64,000 bases of DNA, from NCBI RefSeq assembly GCF_032854445.1, contig NC_088298.1, positions 13,567,504 through 13,631,503 of the forward strand, given 5' to 3'. The DNA comes from Liolophura sinensis. Taxonomy: Eukaryota > Mollusca > Polyplacophora > Chitonida > Chitonidae. This document shows positions 1 to 13,600 of the stretch, piece by piece (within the stretch, counting starts at the first letter, position 1; every line of letters begins with the position of its first letter). The position numbers and the translations under genes were made by a program. The notes beneath the pieces were generated by a model. That model did not search any database. It was given only the letters and a program-made list of their open reading frames with translations, and was not told where the DNA came from.

Positions 1-1316
1 GTCAGTGAGGTCAGAATGGAATTTCTTATCCCTCGGCAAGCAACCAGTTACTGTATATTCACTCCCACACAAATTCTCTCTTATGGTCTTAAGGTTAAGG
101 TCTTGTGCAACATCACACATGCTCTGAATACTAAGTATGCTCAGTCTTCCTGTTGGCATTTATAAGAGCGTAGGGCTTTGTCTCAGCATGAATATGTAGG
201 TTTGAGTCTACTAAATTAGCAATGCTGGGAGTGGAAAGTTGTGAGGACTCCCACATAGAGTCTTATGGTCACTAAATGCATCCAATTATTGTGACACCAG
301 GGGTCAAAACCTTTTACTATGAAACATTGTCCCCCCCTGGAGATTTGGCCCACGGGGAGGGGGGAGGTCAAAGCCATTAAAATGCCTATTTAAGTGGCAC
401 ATCACAACATTAAAGGGGAATTGAAAGCATATAAATAATCTCCCACTGAGCAACAACTATTGAGAAACTCTCCCCCCTCACCCTATGAAGAGACAAATTA
501 AAGGGGCTACTGCACCCTCCAACCCCATAAAACTCTAGATATTTCAAAGAATGAGGAAAGAGAAGACAATTATCTTTCAATTTTCCACTCCATTGAAGGC
601 TGTATTAATCTCCACCCAACACATGAAACCTACTTACATCCTGTGCTGTTCAACACAAAGCACTCACAAATGATGATTAACTAACCACTAGTATAGCAAT
701 GTATGGGATCAAAGAGAACAGAAACCCTCCCACATATATTTTTTTATACCACTGTTATTTCAGCGAAGTCTTTGTTCAAAGAGAGCAGCACTGGAATCAA
801 CTGAATGCTCAGTAACTTGTCCTTCCCTCTTTTATCCATTTTGGTGTCAGAAGTGACATATCACATACGTTTTAATAATTATCATAGAAAAATTTCAATC
901 ACAGGTCATTTAAATCTGCCCTTTAACTGTTACAATACACTTGTAACATGAAAAGATAATATAAAATTTCCAAAAAAAAAAAAAAAAAAAAAAATCATCT
1001 ATACTATAATAAGCCATGGTTCAGTGATATTTGTATGTGGGAAAACTCATGTAATGTCTGTTGCAATAATCCCATGGTATAAAGGAGACTGGCCACATTG
1101 GAACAACTTCTATTTAACATTTTACACTAAGGAACAACTTCTATTTAACATTTTACACTAAGGAACAACTTCTATTTAACATTTTACACTAACACTCGTT
1201 ATTGTTAAAGACAAAGGCAAACTGAATTGTGCACTTTGCATTCGGGCAAAGAGATCACATTTCCAGTGGAGCTTCCTAAGAGCCCCAAAATGTGCTACAG
1301 AATGATAAAATCTCAC
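1..1316. other. Intron sequence downstream of the last visible exon
   Basis: No coding exon is seen on either strand. It contains a poly-A run near 972-994 and a perfect three-copy 31-bp tandem repeat at 1100-1192. Confidence 0.7.
1100..1192. repeat. 31-bp tandem repeat x3
   Basis: Three identical copies of a 31-bp unit starting GGAACAACTTCTATTTAAC at 1100, 1131 and 1162. The perfect identity implies recent duplication. Confidence 0.95.
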
Positions 1317-1659
1317 CTTCCCGCAGACTGAGGACTTCTGGGAAGGGTTCCCGAGTACTCTCGCGAGGTGTCAACATGTAGACTTCCGTGTGAGGGCATC
1401 GTGGCTGGCCCGTTCTGCGTAATATGCTGTTGGCCCCCAGAGTGAAACTGCTGGGTCTGGTAGTTGTATTGCTGTTGTTGTTGTTGTTGTTGTTGGGTAT
1501 GGTACTGGCTCTGAAAATTCTGCTGTTGTTGTTGTTGCTGATGATGATGATCTCGCTGAAGGGTGGAGACCTGCACCGGCTGGTTCTGGGTGTAGTTATG
1601 GTGTTGCTGGTACTGTACCGTCTGAGACACCACCCCTTGTCTGGGCAATGTGGGTGTTC
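1317..1659 (-). CDS. TNS: Tensin linker exon with two polyglutamine runs (residues 1221-1335)
   Basis: 343 nt, acceptor ccgcccag, donor GGAAG|GTGAG. It encodes [17 protein letters not shown] and a Gln/His-rich stretch with one run of seven Gln (after HHH) and one of nine Gln, separated by NFQSQYHT. It ends [24 protein letters not shown]. The runs mix CAA and CAG codons. This is the last tensin exon visible; the SH2 and PTB exons must lie before position 1. The Leu-rich plus-strand open frame here is an antisense shadow. Confidence 0.85.
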
Positions 1660-4600
1660 CTGGGCGGCGGAAAAACACATCCATTTTCATAACATTCAAA
1701 AAAAGCATGCACCATAGTTTCTGAACTGCAGAATGAGTTCAAAGTGGCAACAGATATGTTGCTTTCTGCACCTTTCATACTGTTACGTTTTTGTAATCTT
1801 GGGAAGTTCTTGTACTTGTGGATTGGTTTGCGAAAAAACACACATGATGTAACAACTCTAAACTTTCATCAATTGTTTGAGCAAAGGGATCACAATCCTC
1901 TCAAAACGTGAACTGAACAGGAAGTAATGACACTATCAAATGGCAAAATGTCATAACAGTACATTGAAATAATCTAATATGTCAGCATGGAAAACATCAA
2001 AATGAATTTAATAACATTTTCAAGTCAGCAAGTACACTCATTGTCTGGCCCCCATGTTTACACAATGGGGAAGTCTTTATACCTCGGATTTCCTGTTATT
2101 AGGGTTATTTCACAAAGTTTATTTGTTAATTAGACGGATTAATATGTTAATCAAGCACACCATTGTTAATACTGTTACACCACACCACATAAAACCCAAA
2201 CATTAATAATACCATTGTAAAAAAAAAAATCAATATGAATATAATTTCACATGCAGCATTCAATGCATATGCATGGAATAAGCATGTTCAAAATCATCTC
2301 AAGGTTTATTTTAATATACAATACACATTTGGAATAGAGAAAAATCCACATAAAAATTATTTGTGTGGCTTCAATGTAACATTAGAGCTGAAACTTCCTA
2401 GTAATTAGTTTTTTTATCTTAATTGTTACATATAAGCTAGAATGTTAGTGCCAGTTTATGCCACTGGCTAGAACAGTGCAATTACGTATCAATAACATGG
2501 TGTCAACAAATAGCATTGCAACATGTTTCTTGCAGATTTGCACAAATTTTGTTGATGAATCCATCTTAACAAATTGTGACATACCATGTGATGGTGGTAT
2601 GTGTTCAAGTGAAAATCACTGATTAGAGGTATTTGCCCAAAAATAAATGCCAAAAAACAGGTAACACTTGCATCAGCCCAAAAACTAGCGTGTTGGCTGA
2701 ATGTGCAAAACTGTTGTCACAATACACAACGATGTACACATGTAGCAATAGGCATACACAAAAATAAGTATCACAAAATAGGCTTGCAAAAACTGTGATA
2801 CAGTTAATTGTGAAGGATTTGAAATGGTTTGGGTGGAAAGACAAGAACTTATCTTAGAAAATACTCAGTTAATCATGTCTTCAAACATGGGCTAGTTCCA
2901 AGCTTCTAATGAGGTAAGTTTTTAATATATATACAATATATACAACATTTTTCCAATTTGAAATGGATCAGCTCATTAACAGAAAATAAAATTTTAAAGT
3001 TTCAATGCAACATTTCCAACTTTTATTCTGGATGAATGTAATAAACTCGCTCCCCATATAAAAACTCAGGACCACTGATCAAAGAATTTAACTACAATTT
3101 TTTCTTCAAAATGATGACTTGTTGCACACTGAATTTGTTCTATGACAAATGCTATAGACTCTAAAATTTATTTTTACAATTAATTAAAAATTACATATAA
3201 TACATCTAATTTTTCAAGATAAGTGATGAATTAAACGTGAAGAAAGACTTGTAGTGATACCTGTGGTCTCTCCACTCATGTCCTCTGGGATGGATGCATA
3301 CAGAGGATCGTGGTCTGAAAACCGTGACTGGTGTGAGACCTGCGACTGCAGAGGTCGCCTAAAATCATGGCTGTGCGCAGGGGCAGAGACGAAGGCGGGT
3401 GAAAATTGGCTTGATGGGGAGTATGGCGCTACATCAAAGACAGGCACACAACTATGTATTAGTACAACCAGGCAAGAGCAGCTTAAAAACCCAATCTCCA
3501 CAGCTGAACAACCCAACCACATGTACTTGAGAGTTAAAACCTCTACAGGAAAGTAGTACCGCCTGCAGAGTTTGGATGATGAAGCAATGTGACTTTGCTG
3601 GAATGATTTGAAGCCAAGAAGCACATATCTAAATATCTGTAAACATGCCAAAGGTGAATCAATGAATTTGATCATTATCTTCCTGACTATGCACATGTAC
3701 ATGCTTCAGGCGATTTAAGAAATGACTGATTTAAGAAATGCCTAATTTAAGAAATGACTAAATTAAGCAGGCGCCAATGTCAGACACATGCACATGCTAC
3801 AAGTGATTTGATGCTGAACAATTGGTAGCACAAAATAACAAAGCTTCATCAAACTTTCTTACCTTACATCTAACAGAAAAATCATATTCAATTTTCCAAC
3901 AATCCAAAACAATAACAGGGCTTGTTTTATATTAATATATGGCTAAGTTGTTAAGATCGATACTGCTCCAGTCCATAACACCCCACTAATAACACATATC
4001 CTTTCCCTGAAAAATTAGCAAAGTGAGCTGCCCCATTTCACCAAGAGGTGTCAGGGAACAAACCTAAACTAAACAACTACCACTGTCTTTCTATGAAGCT
4101 CCAAAGCATGCATTTTTCTACATTCTAACTCATGCAGAAACACAAGAAAGTTCAAAACACAAAATAATGATGAGAGAATGGTTGAAAGAGAAAGAGATTT
4201 TGAAAGAGGTAGAAAATAATGGTTATATTTCTGCAAGATGGTGTCAAAGTGGTGACAAATCACTTATCATGGAAGTGAAATTTACTAAACATGAAATTTG
4301 AAGTTTTAAACACAAAAAACCTGTTATACTGACATCTAGATGTCCGAAAATACCAGGTTTGAAAAAAAGTGGCCAGAGAATAAGCCACATGCAAAATATG
4401 TGCATCTCGAGAGAAAAAAAAACACTAGGATTTTCCAAAAAAAAAAAAGCAAAATTGTAAAAATATCGTTGCTTTCTGGGTATTAACCAACCAAGCTGGA
4501 TGTCAAGCAAATAAAGCTGTTCAATCAATTCGGCTGTAGATAATCGGACAAGCTTTCTCAAATCAACGGGAGCAATTCTGAATGCACTGACGTTCAAAAC

Positions 4601-7600
4601 ACGAAAAAAGGGATGGAATAGCAAAAGTGAAACATTACAAAGTAGAGTGGCAAAGAAAAGATATCCAAAGCACTGAAAGTTTACCTTGGTTTATATACGG
4701 AGTCCGGGGTGACACAGGAAAAGGTGGTGTTGCTATGGCAACAAAAATGATACGAAACAAAGAAAATGACGTTACTGAACACATAGTGACTAAGTGTAAC
4801 TATCTATAAACTCAAAACTATGTGCAGTTAACAAATGGAAATAAGATCTACATGTACACAATCTAAACCTAAAAAAAAACCACCATGATATATACTACAT
4901 ACAACAACACTGGACAATTTGCATATTCCACTCAATAGTGTACTAAAACTGAAAATGGAGAAACATCTTTACAATTTCTCCCACCTAACCAATAAATAAA
5001 ATTATATGACAAAATATTTGACAAAATGCAAACTTGATTCATGATGCATAATTAATAAATCAAAAGAAATGTATTCAGATAAAAAAAAAAAAACATGCCC
5101 TCGAAAAGCAAGCAAAGAATTAAGAAACAATTGCATAACAATTTAATCAAAAATGCACAAAACATGCAAGTCTGTACAATCTAGCACACATGCCTTGTTT
5201 AAAAGCTTTTCCTTTTTTAAGGGAAGGAGGGGGGAGCAGTGTTTCAATTATACTTTGAAGTCTGATATATCTTACAATGTAGTCTAGATCATCTGCTTTA
5301 TACTGTTGTCAAATACAGGGGAGGGGAGGGGAGGGGAGTGGGAGGGGAGGGGAGTGGGGGCGGATGGGGTAACTCTCATTTCAGAGTTATTTCTGAAATA
5401 AGGCCATGCAATGCCTTTCAACAAACAGGATAAGGGCAATAAATTTCAAAGCATTTAGGATGCAGTTAAAAGGAAGTAACACTACAGTTTCTATAAAACC
5501 TTTTAAGGCCAGGTACTGTACTAGCAGCCAAATTCAAGCTTTCGCTAGCCAACGTGTAACAAATGTTGCAGCCGCTTGCAGAATGCCTGTGGAAGCTAAA
5601 TCTAAGGAAATCTACAGTTGCATCAAGACAAAATGTGTAGACCTGCTGCAAAGAAGTGGGCAAAGTTACAAATCCAACATGCTAAAATAGGACTTTAGGG
5701 ATCAAAATTGTTGCAAGTTCTAGGTTCTTATATCAGATTATTGGATTCTTTTTTAATAACAAGGCATGTTTGTCAGGTTGTGAGAATAAAAATATAAAGA
5801 AATTCAACAAAAAGACCATGCCAACAACTACAACAATTGCCATGGCAACTAAGGTTACATGCCAATCCCCTTACCTGGTGACGTAGGGAATCCTGGTGTT
5901 GTTGCACGAGGGCTGGTAGTTGTCACGGTAACTATGCCAGCATTGTCAGGTTCAAGTACTTGAAGGCCAGGACCAATGGGCATCAGCGCGATGCTCTCAG
6001 TTTCCTCGGTAACGAAACGCTTTTCCCGCGGTGGTATGGCCGCCTGAACTTGTGGCTGCTGAATCACTTTCTGTCCAGAATGAGACTGATAAAAAAACAG
6101 TAACACTAGATACACTCTGGACACACAGAAAAAGTATTACTGACAGTTTAATACTATTTCATAATGTTTAAAGCAAATTCATAAAAATATGTTTCCAATA
6201 AAATAACACATGTATATATTGAGGAAAGTGCACTGACATTGGGGCTCATTTGCTTCCTTAGAATGTTTTCTCAAACAACTGAAATATTTTCATACATCCA
6301 TGCTCTTTCTTGGTAGGCAGAAATCAAAGCACCAATTTGATTGTCAAATATTATGACGATATGTGTTATTACTACTGATGGTAATAGCAACAGATATTGT
6401 CACAGAAACCATCAATTGATGAAAACATTAAATTTTGAGAGCCTTTAATTACACTAAATAGACATATTTCAATAACCAGCTCAGTTAAGTTGAGCACAAT
6501 ACATGCCATGCCAGTGTTAACTCAATCAGTAGGAAAATAACACACACACAAAAAAAAATGTATAAAAAAGTTAATCTAGAGATTATAAAAGAAAAAGAAA
6601 TCTTTAACACAATCAAGATATGGAGTGATTGCCCCCTTGATCCAACAGCACTGAATACATGTACATGCACCTGGCTTGTTATGTTAGTTTTAAGAAAATG
6701 ACGGCATCGTCAAATAAATGCTGTGCCACGTAAAATAGTGAGTGTTTGAGGCTTAACATCGTGCTTAACAATTTTTCAGTCATATGACGATGAATGGGTC
6801 CTTGTAGTGCATGTAATGTGATTCCCTGTTGCAGGATGGATTTCCACTACTCTTTTATCTAGTGCTGCTTCACTGAAACGACTTACCAAAGGTAAGTAAG
6901 CCACACCGACCGAGTCATTATACTGAAACGGATCAAGCAGTCGTTGCACTGTCCCCTTAAGGCTGAACGCAAAGCGAGGAAGTTACAACTTCCTCTTTTA
7001 TGGTCTTAGGTGTGGCCAGACCCAGGATCGAACCTGGATCTACCCCCTCCCGAAGTGACACTCAACAAACTGTGCTATCGGGGCCTGTCTCCATATAAAA
7101 GAACACACAGCTAAGTGTGTTATACTTGCAATGTAATTGTGCATTCAATTACTAGATTAAGGCTTGATGCCATACTTAAGAATATCTCCCTTGCACAATG
7201 TCCATCAAATGGTTGGGAAGGTCTGCCAGCAACCTGTGAATGGTTGTGAGTTTCCCCCGGGCTCTGCCCGGTTTCCTCCCACCTGAATTCTGGCCGCCAT
7301 CATATAAGTGAAATATTCTTGAGTACGGGGTAAAACACTAATCAAATAAATAAATAAATAAATAAATAAATAACTAAATCAAATGTGTGGGTATATATCT
7401 GTACTTGTACATGTGGTGAAACACATTCATTTACTATCCATCTGCAAGTGTGCAGCTGTATTTAGGAAATCAGGGCTTTCTTTCTTGTACACCTAGTTTA
7501 AACCAAACATCCTTCTCTACCTATTACGGGTAATAGACCCAACCAATGTGGTGATATTATGCTAAGGAACTTTTAAGACAATAGACGGATTAGTTCAGCT

Positions 7601-10600
7601 GGAACCAGTATGGGGGTTGCTAGAGACACCTGGTCTGCAGGCTAATGAATCACTTGACCCCGTGACATACAGCAGGGTTCCTAGTCCACTATACCCAATA
7701 CATTCAGACTCCATGGACTATGTCACATGTCCACTGCTGGATATGGCTTAATCGCCAAGTATATCTTCTCACAACTGTAAACTGCATGTACTTAAATATA
7801 ATATATTCATGTACATGTAGAGCATCCCACTTGTCTGTTTCAAAACTGTTACCATGGTTTCGCCATCGAAAAAAATCAAGTCCATGCCAAAAGCACACTG
7901 GATTCACCGAAGACATGGTTTTAACTTACACAGGCAGGAATGAATACACCAAAAAAAAGTCTGCCTGTTTCAGTGCTGTACTATATCAAAGCTTTTCAAA
8001 AAATGGCAATGCGGTTGTTTAGCAGATTATCCTCCTAATGGTGCTGTCTCACTGAAGTATCATGCCAAAGACACAAGACATGACACTCTGTTCAGTTATT
8101 GGTCATTCTACCACACACTTGATTTTTGACATGTTTGGTCACATGGTTCTTTTCTTGAGCAGCAGCAAATGGGTAAAAATAAATCCTTTTCTGATGGTAC
8201 ATGTACATGTATGTGGGGAAGTTTACAATATATCACATGATGGGTAGGATATATCCACACCCCACCACCAACACCACTTCTCAAACCAGCCTATTCAAAG
8301 GATCTTTATCATTCACAGAAGAAACCAAGATTCGAGGAAAAAAAATACAGGCAATGGAATATTTGGTGTTCTTCCTCCCAAATCTATTCACCTATTAGCC
8401 TGGAGTTTCCAGCAGGAAACATGTGCCGCTGGAGAACATGCTGACATTTGGGGACAATTCCACACAATAGAAGCCTTTGACGAACTTAATATTTCCCAGA
8501 CAACCTTTCCTTTGACCTGGGCAGACTGACAAATGGTACAGAAGGGTGGAACCACAAAGGGTCACAAAAAGGGCAGGGTGCCTGCAGAGCTAGCTCATAC
8601 TAATCAGCTGAGCTTTTCACAGTAAACAATTAGTAACTATTCTGAGTGTAAATTTTGTTCATCCATGAACTTAATTATGGATCTTTTAAGCAGGGAATGC
8701 ATACACATGAATGCATACACATGAATGCATATATAATGAATTTTTGAGAATGTAAAAACTATCTTGAGACCAGTGTGACTTCTAGATCTCAAAATGCTCA
8801 TAAATCAATGTATTTTTATATGTTCAACCAACAGATGTCCTCCAGCACTAAAGTCCAACTATATATTACAGTGCTTTGGATATTCACATTACCCTCAAGA
8901 ATTTCTTTCACTATTACTTGAATCAAACAAAGACTGCAGATTTAAAGGGGTTGTACATTGAAAAAAAAAAAAAAAAAGGGTGTATGAGCAGAAGAGAAAC
9001 ATCACTCTCCACCAGATCTAAGTACATAAAGAATTACTGCCAAAGTTTGGGTTAAACCCTTGACAAGCAAATAAACTCACTTCTGATTGGATTAAACAGC
9101 AATCCACCCTGGGAAGCTAACACGCCAGCCCTGTTGGAGAATTCAGGGTGGAGCCTTTGCTTTGGGTTTAAGTCATTCCCATGAGAATCAAGACACTGAT
9201 AAAGCACACAAAAAGGACGGGTCAGGGGGTGAGATGTATAAATTAGGTATTCTTTAGGACAACCAAGAAATTTATATTTTAATGCAATTTGAAAACTACA
9301 GGTGGCAGACTTAATTGTTTTAGAGCTATGCTTACAATACTGACATACAAAATGTGTATCAGCGAACTTCAGTACTGTGCAGATATGCAAAGTAAAAGTG
9401 CCATGGAATGGACAGTATGGTCTTGAAAAGGCCTGGGGTTCTACCCATACTTCTTGTGAATGTTTACTTATGGGTTTGTTTTCTGCCAACATTCCAATCC
9501 TGTTTCTGTATGTACAAATCATTTCACATGCAGACAAGGCCACTGTATGCAAAATAAACAAATTGCTATAAAGTAACTTCCAAAGTATCATGGCAAACCC
9601 AACTGCACATGTGCCACATCTATGTGATAAATGTTTCACGTCACCATCTGTGTCATAATTCAGTCACGTGAGTTACAAGTCACTGCCTGTTGAATAGATA
9701 CTGTCACAGCAAGAATGATTAATTTGAATGCTTTGCTTGGCAGGTCGTAGGACAAAGGATACAGTGACAAGACAATGGGTCAATCAATGCGAAGAACTGT
9801 TAAAACAGTGGCTAAGTGATGACTGCTCCTAAGAGCAAATATAAGCTTAAATGATTGGATTACATGATAATCCCCACACTGGGGACTTCACAGGGTTGCC
9901 AAGTACCCTGGGTTATGTCATTCCCAAGAGAATTGGGTTTCAGGCATTAAGAGGCATGTGGAATGATGGGGGTTAGGAGTGGGGATTGATGGACTGCGGG
10001 TAGGGGTTTCGAGAAAGGGCTACTGGGTTAATGTTCCTAACAGAAATGCATAGAAAACCAAAAATCTAGTTTCTAAAGCATTACATGCTGTCATAATGTG
10101 AAACAATTTCTATTTTGTCTCTTTTACATGTATGTTGTACATTGAAAAAGAGCTAATAGACAAATGCAACTGTTATGCACTAAGTTAAAGCTCAATGTAA
10201 ATTAAATATGTGCACTGTTCTCTATACATAACACTACTGTCAAACACAGACATTGTTTGACTGCATGTTGCTTAATACCATACTCAAGAAGTTTGCGCTG
10301 ATAAGATGACAGCACAACTGAGAGTAGGTAAAATCCAGAATAACAACAATAGTGCTATAGGAAAAGGCAATACTGCACTACCTGTACTTTCATGTGACAT
10401 GAGGTAAAGGCAAGAAAGAAAACACTGAGTTTTCAAATATGTTGGCGAAAATGGACATGGTCTTATTACTTTTCCGGGGTCTCCATGGCCGAGTTGGTTA
10501 ACACCCCAGCACGGTGCTATGACCTAGGAGCCTCTCACCAATGCGGTCACTGTGAGTTCAAGTCCAGCTCATGCTGGCTTCCTCTCCGGCCATGCGTAGG

Positions 10601-13600
10601 AAGGTTTGTCAGTTACCTGCGGATGGTCGTGGATTCCCCATGGACCCTGCCCGGTTTCTTCCCACCATAATGCTGGCCATCCTTGTATAAGTGAAATATT
10701 CTTGAGTACGGTTTGAAACACCAATAAAATAAATTAATAAATATTACTTTTCAACTGAGGAAAAGAAAAAAGAATTGTTACAAATGTAACCAAGAGTGAA
10801 CCTTCAAGCCCTAAATAGTTTCTCCAAATATGAACATCTTTCCAGCTAACATGTGTTATGACTTGCTAGATGCACTGGACATGTTTTCAAAGATCCATGA
10901 TAATTCCTGTTTCAGAAGAGAGTACATCCCAGAGATTCTTCCAACAGGGCTTTCTTGGAAATTCTCCACTCTGAATGTTGTAAATGACATATTCCAGGTC
11001 TGTAGGAACAGGATATCTGGGTGTCCACATCCAGAGTCTAGTATCTGATGACAAATGGGATAATCCAAAAAGTACTGAACTGACTGTAAAACTCCACAAC
11101 ATATGCCATGCCTAAGAAGGGTGTTAGAGAAAACTGATCTCCACATCAACAACATTAGAATTTTACAGCTGAAGAGTTCACCTATGCTTAAAAAAGCAAA
11201 AAAAACACCTCCATATAAGTAGAATTATCTAAACAATCATCCTACAATTGTGAATTTGTTGATTTCAAGGGAGAAACATGCGTGCTTGACCTGATAATCC
11301 ACGGTGGCATATCAATATGCAATTGTATAAATATATAAACTGCATGAAAAATTCCAAAAGGCTTTCATTTAAATATTTATGCTCTTGCACAATATTAATA
11401 CTCTATGTGATTAGTGTTTAATTTTTACATCAAATTAAAATTTCAAATTAAGCCCCCCTTTTTTTTTTTTTTCGAAATTATTGTTTCACACTTACATAAC
11501 ACTGACATTTTCCCCCAGGAAAATCCTACCACTTCCTTGAATGATTTCCATAAAATTTATCCCTATATGCCACACTAACAATTCAGATAGTGACACTTAC
11601 CCCAGTTTATACATCACCCAATCACCCAAACTTCTGTACACCTCATTCTGAAGGCCTATCTAAACCTGAAAGCGAGACACTATTGGCAAACCCCAAAGTG
11701 GGACATTACTGGCACGTGCTGCAGCTGTGCAGAGAGTGTAGTCATCGCCATGTCACACCCTGTGCACATGAACAGTACCTAAACCACATGCCTGTCTCAC
11801 ACTACAGCGTCTGTAGGTATTGGATTGTATACACTCTCCAGACTCTCTCTCTTTCTCTCTCTCTCCAAGAAGAAAAGATACACCTATCTCAACGTAAGTA
11901 ACGACTGCACATCAGCTGCCCGCCACACAGCAGTGCTTGTTTCACATGTGGCTCCAGTCCAGTCAACGCCTTGTTCAGAGTTTAAAATGTCCACTGACTT
12001 GGATCTACCTACCCAGCCCAGAAGAATGACCCTGTCTCCAACAGGCTGCCTCATTCAGATTGTACCCCTAAACAAGTCTGGTTATCAGGGCTGGCTGAAT
12101 TAACCCCAGCTGGTACAGTGGGAAGGAGGGTGATGATGGTGATGGTGGGGAGGGTGGGGGGGGGGAGGGGTGTAGAGCGGGGTTGAAGAAGCTTTGATAC
12201 CCAACCCTATCTTAATCTGAGAGTTTGCTGGAACCAGTGAGGGTGCTATAAATGATACCATGATTCATGGGTTAGTGGCAGTTTATACAGGAGTCTGAGG
12301 CAATCAGTAGCAATATTGAAACTTCAGGCATTCCAACAAGGATTTATACAAATGTATATACATGTACTACTATTACTCTGGGTGTATTTGTTATCAGTCC
12401 AAAAACAAGCCGTACAATAGAACAGTCGGCACCATGATACTCCTTCAATCAATGGAGATTTCCCAAGGTGCATAACTGGACAGTTCTTAATTCCCTGAAT
12501 TTTGAGGAAAAAGTGCATGTTCATCATAGCTGTTACACCATGCTAAATGCGGATGTCTTCCAATACTCAAAGCCCACTGTTATGTGAAAGGCTTACGTTA
12601 AAAGATACGTCAAAAATCTGATCAATCAGACTATGTTGAAAGGTATTATCCAACTGGCTGACCAACCAACAGACGGTAGCATGTTAATTATTATCCAACT
12701 GACTGACCAACCAGCCAACCAACAGACAGAGACAGACCAACCAACAGACAGACTAGTAGCATGTTAATTATTATCCAACTGACTGACCAACCAGCCAACC
12801 AACAGACAGAGACAGACCAACCAACAGACGGACTTGTAGCATGTTAATTATTATCCAACTGACTGACCAACCAGCCAACCAACAGACAGAGACAGACCAA
12901 CCAACAGACACACTTGTAGCATGTTAATTATTATCCAACTGACTGACCAACCAACCAACAGATATGTTAATTATTATCCAACTGAATGACCAATCAACCA
13001 ACAGACAAACTTGCAACATGTTAATTATTATCCAACTCACTGATCAACCAACCGACAGGCAGACCAACCAACAGACAGAAAGATTGGTAGCATGTAGTCA
13101 ATTTTATAGTTTCATGAAAATTCCATATACCATATATTGTCTTGTGTGTAGATATAAAATGTTGAAGACTGGACTACTTATAATATATTCCTCCTAATGT
13201 GGCTGACAAAAACGCAGCAGATTCTGACAGAGGACAAATACACAGCAGATTCTGGAAGAGGACAAATGCACAGTAGATTCTAGTAGAGGACAAATACACA
13301 CCAGATTCTAGTAGAGGACAAATACACAGCAGATTCTGGTACACAGCAGATTCTAGAAGATGACAAATACACAGCAGATTCTAGTAGATGACAAATACAC
13401 AGCAGATTCTGGTAGAGGACAAATACACAGCAGATTCTGGTAGATGACAAATACACAGCAGATTCTAGTAGAGGACAAATACACAGCAGATTCTAGTAGA
13501 GGACAAATACACAGCAGATTATAGTAAAGGACCAATACACAGCAGATTCTAGTAGAGGGCAAATACACAGCAGATTCTAGTAGAGGACAAATACATTATC

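Noticed and set aside
1-1316. SH2 or PTB exon of tensin
   Set aside because: Searched for FLVRDS-like and PTB-like blocks in the minus frames; none found, so they lie outside the window.
1424-1717. Leu-rich plus-strand open frame
   Set aside because: It is the antisense of the polyglutamine codons in the tensin exon (CAG/CAA read as CTG/TTG).
7020-7086. Functional tRNA gene on minus strand
   Set aside because: Good B box, but the sequence continues into the SINE family 2 body and recurs elsewhere.
9052-9639. 195-codon minus frame
   Set aside because: Composition is like translated intron (Cys/His/Leu scatter), no ATG-led domain, no splice support.
10476-10580. Functional tRNA-Ser/Leu gene
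   Set aside because: It is the head of a repeated SINE with body and tail; the cloverleaf is imperfect.
10830-11155. Two overlapping minus-strand frames that look protein-like
   Set aside because: No recognisable family, no suitable splice sites, and the two frames compete.
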